Position numbers and translations under genes: made by a program. A DNA stretch of 59,140 nt from assembly GCA_013286285.1 (NCBI GenBank), contig JABDGA010000005.1, positions 1-59,140 of the forward strand, given 5' to 3'. Positions 37,647 to 46,542 of the stretch are shown here, in pieces. Below the pieces are notes generated by a model. The model ran no database searches. It worked only from the letters and a program-made list of their open reading frames with translations, and was not told the origin of the DNA. The stretch is from Alphaproteobacteria bacterium. Its GTDB lineage: Bacteria > Pseudomonadota > Alphaproteobacteria > Rickettsiales > JABCZZ01. Within the stretch, counting starts at the first letter, position 1; the number at the start of each line of letters is the position of its first letter.

Positions 37647-38438
37647 ATGAAAGTATTTTTAAGTTGGTCAGGCCATCGAAGCCATAAAATGGCGCTGATT
37701 CTCAGGGATTGGTTGCCGGATGTATTACAGTCGATTGTCCCTTACGTTTCATCGGAGGATATAGATAAAGGAAAGAGTTGGGAAGCTGAAATTGCCAAAG
37801 AGTTAGACTGCTCGAATTATGGTATTTTGTGCCTGACAAAGGAAAACATAAACGAACCCTGGATTAATTTTGAAGCCGGGGCATTATCAAAACAAATAGG
37901 AAAATCCTTCGTGAGTCCTTTCCTCCTTAACGTAGGGCGTTCAGAAGTAAGTGAGCCAGTACAGAGATTTCAATCGACTATATTTGATAAGGCAGACGTC
38001 AGAAAACTAATCGCTTCCCTTAACAAATCTTGTGTCCCAGCTTTGTCAGAAGACAGAGTAAACAAAATGTTTTCTCTTCTTTATCCCCGCTTAGAAGAAG
38101 AACTGAAATCATTACTGCAGATGAACAAGGGAACAGGCATGGATGAGAAAGCCATGCTTAAAACCGAAAAGCAGGTTGCAGAGCAGGAAAAGATAGAAAT
38201 TGATAGAGAGGCAAAGGCGGCGCATGCAAAAATGGTGCAGGACCATCATGATTTGAAAATGCAATTTACTGCATTCGTTAAACTGACAGAAGAAAATAAT
38301 AGCTTGAAAACGCGTCTTGAGAAACTCGAAAAGGAGAGCGCAATGGAAGCCTGTAAAGAACCATCACTTAAAGTATTATTAGGCTCATTCAGTGCGGATC
38401 TCAAGAGGCCACACACAGAAGATGTCATAAAACCATAA
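37647..38438 (+). CDS. TIR-domain protein with C-terminal coiled-coil-like region
   Basis: MKVFLSWSGHRSHKMALILRDWL...GKSWEAEIAKELDCSNYGILCLTKENINEPWINFEAGALSK. Confidence 0.88.
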   Translation: MKVFLSWSGHRSHKMALILRDWLPDVLQSIVPYVSSEDIDKGKSWEAEIAKELDCSNYGILCLTKENINEPWINFEAGALSKQIGKSFVSPFLLNVGRSEVSEPVQRFQSTIFDKADVRKLIASLNKSCVPALSEDRVNKMFSLLYPRLEEELKSLLQMNKGTGMDEKAMLKTEKQVAEQEKIEIDREAKAAHAKMVQDHHDLKMQFTAFVKLTEENNSLKTRLEKLEKESAMEACKEPSLKVLLGSFSADLKRPHTEDVIKP

Positions 38439-38451
38439 CCGTGTAACTCAT

Positions 38452-39279
38452 ATGAAAATGCAATCCATGGAATCACTTGCGGACCTCTCTCAAAAAAATG
38501 CGGATTTGAGAAGGCAGCTTACCGAACTGTCAACGAAGATAGCGCAAGGGGATGATTATACTATTCCGTTGTCTGCTTCCTTATCCGATTTGGCACTTTC
38601 TGTATCTGACAAGGAAGAGTCGCTTACTCGTCGATATAAGAGAAAAAATCTATTTAATAAGGAACTGGTATTTGAATTTACTAGAGATCCTGGACTTTTA
38701 CATCAGTATTATCAAATCCGTAGCAATGAATATAAGGCTTTTCATGGAGAAGCGTATGAGACTACAGAAAATGAATATGATCGATCCGCGCATATTATGG
38801 TGGCGAGAATCGGGAATTTTTGCGTAGGCGGGGTGCGTATCAACACCAAAACCCCACGCAATAATGGTTTGTTGCCTATGGAAAAAGCCGCAGATTTTAG
38901 GATTGAAGAATATTTTCCGGAATTACGCCATCAGCAGGTTGCCTATGGAGAAGTAGGAGACTGGGTGCTTTTGCCCGAATTCAGGGGAGGTCAAATCTCT
39001 GACGAAATGACAAGAAGAATATTTGAAAAGGCCTCTGCATTAAATATAGAAATGTTATTTGTCCTTACGTCGCCTTTGCAGGCCCGCTTATACAAGCAGG
39101 TTTGCATTGCGATAGGCTTAAAAGATACAATCATACATTATGATATAGCGCTGTCAGGTTATCCTGCGGAAGGAGATAAAAGCTATCTTCTCAGTGTGGC
39201 GCTTGCAAAAAATGCTACAGACCGGCGTGATGATGTATCCAGCCATCACAAACAGAGAATATTGGATGAAGTCCTGTAA
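38452..39279 (+). CDS. GNAT/LuxI (autoinducer synthase or FeeM)-like acyltransferase with N-terminal coiled-coil-like region
   Basis: YYQIRSNEYKAFHGEAYETTENEYDRSAHIMVARIGNFCVGGVRI...EVGDWVLLPEFRGG pattern; 13 bp after the TIR gene. Confidence 0.6.
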   Translation: MKMQSMESLADLSQKNADLRRQLTELSTKIAQGDDYTIPLSASLSDLALSVSDKEESLTRRYKRKNLFNKELVFEFTRDPGLLHQYYQIRSNEYKAFHGEAYETTENEYDRSAHIMVARIGNFCVGGVRINTKTPRNNGLLPMEKAADFRIEEYFPELRHQQVAYGEVGDWVLLPEFRGGQISDEMTRRIFEKASALNIEMLFVLTSPLQARLYKQVCIAIGLKDTIIHYDIALSGYPAEGDKSYLLSVALAKNATDRRDDVSSHHKQRILDEVL

Positions 39280-39343
39280 ATTACATAGCATTTGCGAGTT
39301 ATATAGCTATAAAAAGTGACGGTACACGAGTACAAAAGATTTT

Positions 39344-40390
39344 TTGCGTCTGTGGAATTTGGAAAGAAATTTAATGAACGCAATGCAATGCCGCAAGTTA
39401 AGGTTATTTTATGCGAATAAGCGTGGATTCTGGTCGCTGATATTGCTGGCGGTGCTATTTTTTATAAGCCTGTTCGCTGAATTTATCGCTAATGATAAGC
39501 CGGTTGTGCTGAAGTATCATGGGGCATATTATTTTCCTATTTTCCGATTCTATCCTGAAACCACCTTCGGCGGCGACTTCCAGACGGAGGCGGATTACCG
39601 CGATGCCCATATTGTCCAGAAGATCGCTGCCGATGGCTGGATGATCTGGCCGCTGATACGCTATAGCTATATGACCATCAACTATGATGCGGTCCCGGCG
39701 CCGATGCATCCTACGCCTGATAACCTGCTTGGTACGGACGATCAGGGACGCGACGTACTGGCGCGGCTTATTTACGGTTTCCGCATTTCTATGCTGTTTG
39801 GCATGGCGCTTACTTTCATAAGCTCCATCATCGGTATCACCGCGGGCGCAGTGCAGGGCTATTTCGGTGGCCTGACCGATCTGCTATTCCAGCGTTTCAT
39901 GGAAATATGGGGGGGGCTGCCGGAAATCTACCTCCTGATTATTCTTGCCAGCATTGTGGAGCCGAACATCTGGTGGCTACTCGGCCTGATGGTGCTGTTT
40001 TCCTGGATGGCGCTGGTGCATCTCGTGCGCGCCGAATTCCTGCGGGTGCGCAATTTCGATTATGTCCGCGCCGCACGTGCACTGGGAGTAAGCGAATGGA
40101 AAATAATTACCCGTCATGTATTACCCAATGCGCTGATTTCTACTATCACTTTTATTCCTTTTATCATGAACGGTTCGATTGTAACGCTGACATCGCTGGA
40201 TTTCCTGGGCTTCGGATTGCCGCCGGGATCTCCCTCGCTCGGGGAACTACTGGCGCAGGGAAAGGGCAATCCGCAGGCGCATTGGCTCGGCTTTACCGGT
40301 TTTATTACGCTTGCGGGGATGCTGAGTTTGCTGGTGTTTATCGGCGAAGCGGTGCGTAATGCATTCGATCCCAGAAAGAATGCGGTGTAG
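39344..40390 (+). CDS. yejE: Oligopeptide ABC transporter permease (YejE-like)
   Basis: FISLFAEFIANDKPVVLKYHGAYYFPIF...NLLGTDDQGRDVLARLIYGFRISMLFG; later start at 39374 possible. Confidence 0.9.
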   Translation: MRLWNLERNLMNAMQCRKLRLFYANKRGFWSLILLAVLFFISLFAEFIANDKPVVLKYHGAYYFPIFRFYPETTFGGDFQTEADYRDAHIVQKIAADGWMIWPLIRYSYMTINYDAVPAPMHPTPDNLLGTDDQGRDVLARLIYGFRISMLFGMALTFISSIIGITAGAVQGYFGGLTDLLFQRFMEIWGGLPEIYLLIILASIVEPNIWWLLGLMVLFSWMALVHLVRAEFLRVRNFDYVRAARALGVSEWKIITRHVLPNALISTITFIPFIMNGSIVTLTSLDFLGFGLPPGSPSLGELLAQGKGNPQAHWLGFTGFITLAGMLSLLVFIGEAVRNAFDPRKNAV

Positions 40391-40391
40391 C

Positions 40392-41927
40392 ATGAGTATT
40401 ATTTCCGTAAAGAACCTCTCGTTGCTTGCCGGCGAAAAAACACTGGTGAAAAAAGTTTCATTTGATGTCAATGAAGGAGAAATATTGGCCCTGGTTGGCG
40501 AAAGCGGCTCAGGTAAGACCTTAACCGCGCTTTCCATCATGGATTTATTGCCGGCTGGGGTGCGCCGGAAGCCAGACACGGAAAGCCAGAAACTCATCTG
40601 TGGAAAACAGGCAGGGATGATTTTCCAGGAACCCATGACATCCCTCAACCCGCTCCATACTATCGGTAAACAGGTTGGTGAAGCGATACGTATTCATCAG
40701 AAAAATGCAGGCAAGGCGGAAGTCAGAAGTAAGGTGCTGGAGCTGCTGGATTCTGTCGGGCTTGGCAGTTTTAAAACTCGCCTTGATGCGTATCCCCACC
40801 AGCTTTCCGGCGGCGAGCGCCAGCGCGTCATGATTGCGATGGCAATCGCCAATGATCCTGCGTTGCTTATCGCCGATGAGCCGACCACAGCGCTTGATGT
40901 GACGATTCAGGCACAGATTCTGGCATTGCTTACCTCATTGCGGGATCAGCATGGCATGTCGGTTTTGCTGATTACCCATGATTTAACGATTGTCCGTAAA
41001 GTGGCTGATCGGGTGGCAATCCTGTCGCAGGGAAGCCTTGTGGAAATGGGAACGGTAGAGGATATTTTTTTACGTCCTCTTCATCCCTATACGAAGCAAC
41101 TGCTGGCTGCCGAACCAAGGAGCGCGCCGTTGCCTGCGCCTGCTGGCTTGAGGAAGGTGATGGAATGCCGGAATGTATCGGTGGCATTGGCGACAGGCAG
41201 CAATGTGCTTGCCTGGAAAAAACAGTATGACACTATTCTTGAAAATATAGCGATATCCGTGCGGGAAGGCACGACGCTTGGCATTGTCGGCGAATCCGGT
41301 TCCGGCAAAACCACTTTGGCGCTGGCATTGCTGCGGCTGGTGAAAAGCAGCGGCGAGATTGTTTTTGACGATGAGCGCATAGACACGCTTTCCGGCAAGA
41401 ATCTGCGCAAGAAACGCCGGAATATGCAGATAGTATTCCAGGATCCCTATTCCAGCCTCAATCCTCGCATGATCATAGGCGATATTATTCGCGAAGGGCT
41501 GGATGTGCATGAAGCCAGTTCCACGTTTAAGGAACGTGAAGAAAAAGTCGATGCGATATTGCTCGAAGTTGGATTATCACCGGAGATGAAGGTACGTTAC
41601 CCGCATGAGTTTTCCGGTGGACAAAGGCAGCGTATTTGTATCGCGCGCGTGCTGATACTCAAGCCAAAGCTTATTATTCTCGATGAGCCAACTTCGGCGC
41701 TTGATATTTCCGTACAGGCGCAGATACTGGATTTGCTCGCCGGATTACAGGATAAATACAGGCTTTCCTATATTTTTATCAGCCACGATCTACGCACCAT
41801 ACGCGCCCTGAGCCATCAGATCGTGGTGTTACAAAAAGGTAAAATAGTAGAAAGCGGTATGGCTTCTGAAATTTTTACGCATCCGAAAGAAAACTATACG
41901 CGCGCGTTGCTCACAGCGGCTTTATAG
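40392..41927 (+). CDS. yejF: Duplicated-ATPase ABC transporter ATP-binding protein (YejF-like)
   Basis: Two Walker A motifs ([26 protein letters not shown]) and two ABC signatures ([18 protein letters not shown]). Confidence 0.93.
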   Translation: MSIISVKNLSLLAGEKTLVKKVSFDVNEGEILALVGESGSGKTLTALSIMDLLPAGVRRKPDTESQKLICGKQAGMIFQEPMTSLNPLHTIGKQVGEAIRIHQKNAGKAEVRSKVLELLDSVGLGSFKTRLDAYPHQLSGGERQRVMIAMAIANDPALLIADEPTTALDVTIQAQILALLTSLRDQHGMSVLLITHDLTIVRKVADRVAILSQGSLVEMGTVEDIFLRPLHPYTKQLLAAEPRSAPLPAPAGLRKVMECRNVSVALATGSNVLAWKKQYDTILENIAISVREGTTLGIVGESGSGKTTLALALLRLVKSSGEIVFDDERIDTLSGKNLRKKRRNMQIVFQDPYSSLNPRMIIGDIIREGLDVHEASSTFKEREEKVDAILLEVGLSPEMKVRYPHEFSGGQRQRICIARVLILKPKLIILDEPTSALDISVQAQILDLLAGLQDKYRLSYIFISHDLRTIRALSHQIVVLQKGKIVESGMASEIFTHPKENYTRALLTAAL

Positions 41928-42031
41928 TCCCCCAGTTTTGGATAAGCGTTGCTCAAAGATCAGCTGATGGCTTAATGGAGAAAGCTGCGAATGCAGCGAT
42001 ATACTCACTTGCCCAAATTCCAATACCTATC

Positions 42032-42101
42032 CGTCATTCCGGCGAAAGCCGGAATCTCAGGCTTTCTCCATGAGATACCGCTGTCAAGCAGCGGTATGAC
42101 G
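42032..42101. repeat. 70-bp REP/palindromic intergenic repeat (CGTCATTCCGGCGAAAGCCGGAATC...ACCGCTGTCAAGCAGCGGTATGACG)
   Basis: CGTCAT...ATGACG ends and internal stems CCGGC/GCCGG, TACCGCTG/CAGCGGTA, read directly. Confidence 0.75.
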
Positions 42102-42334
42102 ATCTCTTTTTATTTAGGAGAATGAGTATAGGTGAGCGATGAGGTTTTCGCAAGAGATGCATTGGCTTGAGACACGATTGTTTTTAGCGTTTTCGGCCTT
42201 TGTCAAAGGCTGTTTTGCAGTTTTTTGGCATGGCGGTATTGTATGAGCAACGGCTCTACATCCCTACTCGGATGTCAGTAGATATACTTAACATCAAGGC
42301 CTAACTTCTCAGTAACAATTCTTCCGCATATGTA

Positions 42335-43594
42335 TTAAATGCTGAACCCAAAATCCAGGCTGCTATACATCTCATTTCTGGCAGCGAGGGTGGCAAGGGT
42401 GGCAACAATACCGAATACGGAGAAATTGCAGTTGGGAATCTTGACTTTTTCCTTTACCTCTTTGCCACACTCGTCTTCGTCGCACATGCCAACAAAGCGC
42501 ATTCCTGTGGCATTGAGGTTGGAAAAGGCATCGCGTTCCGTATTGATGCGATAGGCCCCGCCGACGGGAATACCATCTACAAGATACATCATTGCCTCGG
42601 CAGGAGAGCCTTCCACGACATCAATGGTCGGGATACCTTCCTGCACAATCACTTCGGTATTCTGCGTGCCCTCCTTGATCACATCCATTTTATTACGCGC
42701 TTTTTTGTTTAATTCCTGCAGTTCTTCCGCGCTTTTTACTGTCATAATACCCATGCCGTAGGTGCCGCTATCTGCCTTTATGAACACGTAAGGCGCATCT
42801 TTTATTCCGTGCTCCTCATATTTATTGCGGACGGCATGCAATACCTTCTCTACGCCCAGCATCACGCATTCTATGCCTTTTTGCTCGCGGAAATTGACGA
42901 TGCCGCAACGGTGTGAAACTGCCGAAATAAGCCACGGATCAAAGCCGAGCTCCCCCGCAAACTCACGTGCTAGGGCATAGTAGGCCCGGAAATGCTCACT
43001 CTTGCGGCGCGTATACCAGCCCATGCTATAGGGCGGATCCACCGGCTGATGGATATGTTGAAGTACTTCCGGCGCGCCGGAAGTACAATCATTATTGAGA
43101 ATAATTACATCAGGCGTAAAACCGTCACGTGTCTTAAGGATGTTCCCTTCGCGGGTCAGGGGATATTGAATAACCGTTTTGCCGCCGCTGGATTGTGAGG
43201 ATAACGGCTCCTCTATTGCGGTTAGACTGCCAATTCTGACTTCAGCGTCACACTGGGCGATAAGGTTGCTGAGAATCGCCAAATTTTCCAGGTAGAAAAG
43301 ATTGCGGGTATGGTTCTCGGGAATAATCAGAATGCGTTTTGGCCTTGGCTGTATCGCGTCAAAGCGATCGCGCATCATGGTGACAGCACGCTTGCGGGCA
43401 GCCTCGGAAAGATTGTTAAAGCCCGCCGGGAACAGGTTGGTATCTACCGGCACAAGCTTTCTACCGGAATGGCGCAAATCCACGGAGCTATAAAAGAATG
43501 GTGGTTTTGCGGTGCGCTTGGCATGCAGCCAGCTTTCTATATCCGTGCGCCGGTTTTTTAATAATGTGTCCAGCCGATTGATGATTTCTGACAT
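42335..43594 (-). CDS. gshA: Glutamate-cysteine ligase (proteobacterial GshA type)
   Basis: PPFFYSSVDLRHSGRKLVPVDTNLFPAGFNNL...FIKADSGTYGMGIMTV. Confidence 0.88.
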   Translation of the reverse strand: MSEIINRLDTLLKNRRTDIESWLHAKRTAKPPFFYSSVDLRHSGRKLVPVDTNLFPAGFNNLSEAARKRAVTMMRDRFDAIQPRPKRILIIPENHTRNLFYLENLAILSNLIAQCDAEVRIGSLTAIEEPLSSQSSGGKTVIQYPLTREGNILKTRDGFTPDVIILNNDCTSGAPEVLQHIHQPVDPPYSMGWYTRRKSEHFRAYYALAREFAGELGFDPWLISAVSHRCGIVNFREQKGIECVMLGVEKVLHAVRNKYEEHGIKDAPYVFIKADSGTYGMGIMTVKSAEELQELNKKARNKMDVIKEGTQNTEVIVQEGIPTIDVVEGSPAEAMMYLVDGIPVGGAYRINTERDAFSNLNATGMRFVGMCDEDECGKEVKEKVKIPNCNFSVFGIVATLATLAARNEMYSSLDFGFSI

Positions 43595-43641
43595 GAAGGC
43601 TCCTTTAGTGGAGTATTACTATCTAGCTTTTTATTAATTAT

Positions 43642-44382
43642 CTATGAAAAATCCGGTTTTTTATCCCAGTCGCCAAGCCATGCCTGTGTGAGTGTCAGGG
43701 CGGCGATGGCGGCAGTATCGGCACGCAGGATACGCGGCCCCATGCACATGCCTGCCGCAAAACCGGCATGGCGTAATAGATCACGCTCTTTTTCAGAGAA
43801 TCCGCCTTCCGGACCAATTAATACGGCATATTTTGTAGCAGGCAGGGCAGATGGCAATGTTTTTGCGTTCTGGCCGCTGCCGGATTCGTCACAGTGCAGA
43901 ATCATCCTGTTTTTATCCCAATTACCGAGCATATCGGTAAAGGAAGTCAGAGAGTCAATTACAGGGATATCCATACGCTCGCACTGCTCGGCAGCTTCTA
44001 TGGCGATGGTAGTGAGACGCTCCTCATTGATACGCCTTGCCACGGTAAACTCAGTAAGTACAGGAATAAAACGGGAAATGCCAAGCTCGGTTGCTTTTTC
44101 CACGACAAATTCGGTTTTGCCGCCACGGAGCGGTGCGGCCAGCAGCCAGATATCCGGCACAGATTGTTGTATCCGCAATGCTCGATGTAGCGTTACGGTA
44201 ATATTTTTTTTATGAAGCAACGTGATTTCCGCCAGCCATACACCGTCATGGCCGTTGAACACTTGTATAGTGTCTCCAGTTTTCTGGCGTAAAACATGGA
44301 TAAGATAATGCGTCTGCTTTTCATCCAGCGCAATGGCCGCACCACCTGTCAGAGACTGCGTGATGTACAGGCGTGCGGACAT
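43642..44382 (-). CDS. rsmE: 16S rRNA (uracil1498-N3)-methyltransferase
   Basis: KTEFVVEKATELGISRFIPV...AVLIGPEGGFSEKERDLL...LGPRILRADTAAIAAL-like ending. Confidence 0.93.
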   Translation of the reverse strand: MSARLYITQSLTGGAAIALDEKQTHYLIHVLRQKTGDTIQVFNGHDGVWLAEITLLHKKNITVTLHRALRIQQSVPDIWLLAAPLRGGKTEFVVEKATELGISRFIPVLTEFTVARRINEERLTTIAIEAAEQCERMDIPVIDSLTSFTDMLGNWDKNRMILHCDESGSGQNAKTLPSALPATKYAVLIGPEGGFSEKERDLLRHAGFAAGMCMGPRILRADTAAIAALTLTQAWLGDWDKKPDFS

Positions 44383-44404
44383 TGGCTATGGATACCGAAT
44401 AGTA

Positions 44405-45028
44405 TTAAGCGGCTGCCTTATATTCCACTTCTTCCGTCTTGAGCGCTTTCTGGTAGGATGGAAGGGCAATCACCTTGCGGAACAGATCTTTGGTTTTCTG
44501 CCCGATTTTAATTCCCTGGAAGTAGCTGGACCAGTTGGCGATGACCGTCAACAGAATATCTGCGGCAGTCAGTTGCTGCCCGGCGATGTAGGGAGACTTC
44601 TCCAGCCTTTGCTCTACCTCTTCCCAATGCTTGTTAATGTGCTGGATGGTGAAATCGAGTACTTTCTTCTGGGTTTCACCTTCAAAATTCTTGAGGGCAA
44701 AGAATCCGCGGGCATAGGCCGGGTGTAGGGTAGCATTGGCGAACATGAGCCATTCAAGCGCCGTTGCGCGTTCCTTGCCGGAATCCGGCAGAAGCGAATT
44801 GGAATGTTTCTGCAGCAGGTGCAGTATAACGGCTGCGCCTTCACGGATGACATGGCCGTCATCCACCAGGGTGGGCACCTGGCTACGCGGATTAATTTTC
44901 AGCAACTCTTTTTTTGCATCGCTATGCGGATCACCGACATTGACCAACGTAACGGATTGGCCCAGCTCATTGAGAAGGACATGGATAGCCATGGAACAGG
45001 CACCGGGCATATAATAGAGCTTATACAT
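44405..45028 (-). CDS. Glutathione S-transferase family protein
   Basis: YKLYYMPGACSMAIHVLLNEL...NPRSQVPTLVDDGHVIREGAAVILHL. Confidence 0.92.
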   Translation of the reverse strand: MYKLYYMPGACSMAIHVLLNELGQSVTLVNVGDPHSDAKKELLKINPRSQVPTLVDDGHVIREGAAVILHLLQKHSNSLLPDSGKERATALEWLMFANATLHPAYARGFFALKNFEGETQKKVLDFTIQHINKHWEEVEQRLEKSPYIAGQQLTAADILLTVIANWSSYFQGIKIGQKTKDLFRKVIALPSYQKALKTEEVEYKAAA

Positions 45029-45140
45029 GATAGAGAATCTCCATTGGTTGTTACAACTAATTGTATCGCAGCATCCAATATTAGAAGTGTTATAATGAGA
45101 AGTCGAGAGGATTATGTTTTGCCTACGGTACTAAACAATA

Positions 45141-45491
45141 TTACGGAGCAACTTTCCTGCCGCTCTTGACACTGAACGTAGTATTGTCCTTCAGGGTAAA
45201 CACACCATCAGGCGCGGTGTTTTTGCTGCCGTCGGTATTCGTAAGGGTTACGGTGCCCTCGCTGCCGATTTCAATTCGGGTGCCATCCTTAAGCTCACCT
45301 GCGATTGGCTTATCCGCCTCTCCCGCTTTTGCCTGTGCAGTCGGCACGACAACGGAGGGCGTAGGAATGGGTGGGGCGACGACAGGAGTAATAATGGAAG
45401 GATCAGGAACCAGCGCGGGTTTATCTTCCGCATATGCGCAAAAGCCTGTCATGCTCAGGACTGCGGTTGCCAAAAGAAAATGCTTTTGCAT
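45141..45491 (-). CDS. Small secreted protein, Pro-rich
   Basis: Signal peptide MQKHFLLATAVLSMTGFCAYAE; no family recognised. Confidence 0.6.
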   Translation of the reverse strand: MQKHFLLATAVLSMTGFCAYAEDKPALVPDPSIITPVVAPPIPTPSVVVPTAQAKAGEADKPIAGELKDGTRIEIGSEGTVTLTNTDGSKNTAPDGVFTLKDNTTFSVKSGRKVAP

Positions 45492-45520
45492 ACCCCCTCA
45501 AATTGATACCACATTAAATA

Positions 45521-46297
45521 ATGTGCAGACTTTTATTATTATGTATTCTTTTTGCATTCTCTGTACAAGCGGATGATGATTTATTATCCGTTGCCCGGAT
45601 AATAAATGGGAAGTCGTTTGTTGCCACATCGGGGGATACGGTGCGCCTCGCCAGCATTGAAGCCCCGAATGTAAAGGAAGAAGATACCCCAACACGCCAT
45701 GGCCGCCCAGGCGAGCCGCTAGGAGAGGAAGCCGGTCAGGCGCTCTCAGCACTGATTGCAGGCAGAAAAGTCCGCATCGACTATAATCCCGGCAAACGCG
45801 ATCGCCATAACCGGCTGCTCGGCCAGGTGTACGACGATAAAGGCGTATGGATACAAGGTGAAATGCTGAGGCACGGCTTTGCCATGGTCTATAGCTTCAG
45901 CGATGATTCGCATGATATCATAGAGAAAATGCTGGCCGCTGAAAGAGAAGCGCGCAGTCAAAAGCTCGGCATATGGGGCGATCCGTACTACCGCGTTATC
46001 ACGCCGGAGGAAGTGCGTGAGTTCATCAACCGCTTCAAGTTAGTAGAGGGCAGGGTAGCAAACGTGCATGAATATCACGGGAACATTTATATAAACTTTA
46101 ATGCGCACTGGAAAGGCAATTTTGCCGTTTTCATATCGCACAAGCATGTCGACGCTTTTGCAAACGCGCATCTCTCTTCATTGGAAGGCAAAACCATACG
46201 TGTGCGGGGATGGATAAATTTCCATAATGCTCCCATGATTGAGCTCACGCATGTTGAACAGATAGAAAATCTATTCAACCCGAATAATTCCAAATAG
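45521..46297 (+). CDS. Secreted thermonuclease (SNase)-like protein
   Basis: Signal peptide; VARIINGKSFVATSGDTVRLASIEAP...DRHNRLLGQVY...EMLRHGFAMVY. Confidence 0.88.
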   Translation: MCRLLLLCILFAFSVQADDDLLSVARIINGKSFVATSGDTVRLASIEAPNVKEEDTPTRHGRPGEPLGEEAGQALSALIAGRKVRIDYNPGKRDRHNRLLGQVYDDKGVWIQGEMLRHGFAMVYSFSDDSHDIIEKMLAAEREARSQKLGIWGDPYYRVITPEEVREFINRFKLVEGRVANVHEYHGNIYINFNAHWKGNFAVFISHKHVDAFANAHLSSLEGKTIRVRGWINFHNAPMIELTHVEQIENLFNPNNSK

Positions 46298-46312
46298 CCT
46301 AAATTACAGGCA

Positions 46313-46349
46313 AAAAAGCACCTAATCTAGGGAATAATTCCCGCTTTTT
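46313..46349 (+). terminator. Rho-independent-like terminator after the SNase-like gene
   Basis: AAAAAGC-acctaatcta-GGGAA-taa-TTCCC-GCTTTTT: nested stems ending in a T-run. Confidence 0.5.
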
Positions 46350-46542
46350 ATCCCGTGCCAAGCATGATTTTTCGAGAAGTATTAACAAAAAATTAACCTT
46401 TGGCTATAATGTTCTTCTGAATTTACTGAATTTATGTCTCTGTGTCATAAACCCGCAAAGAAAGCTTCATAAACACTTCACGCGAAGGAGGAATGTATCA
46501 TGGTAATTTTACAAACATCAATTTTATCTTTTAACCGCCTGT

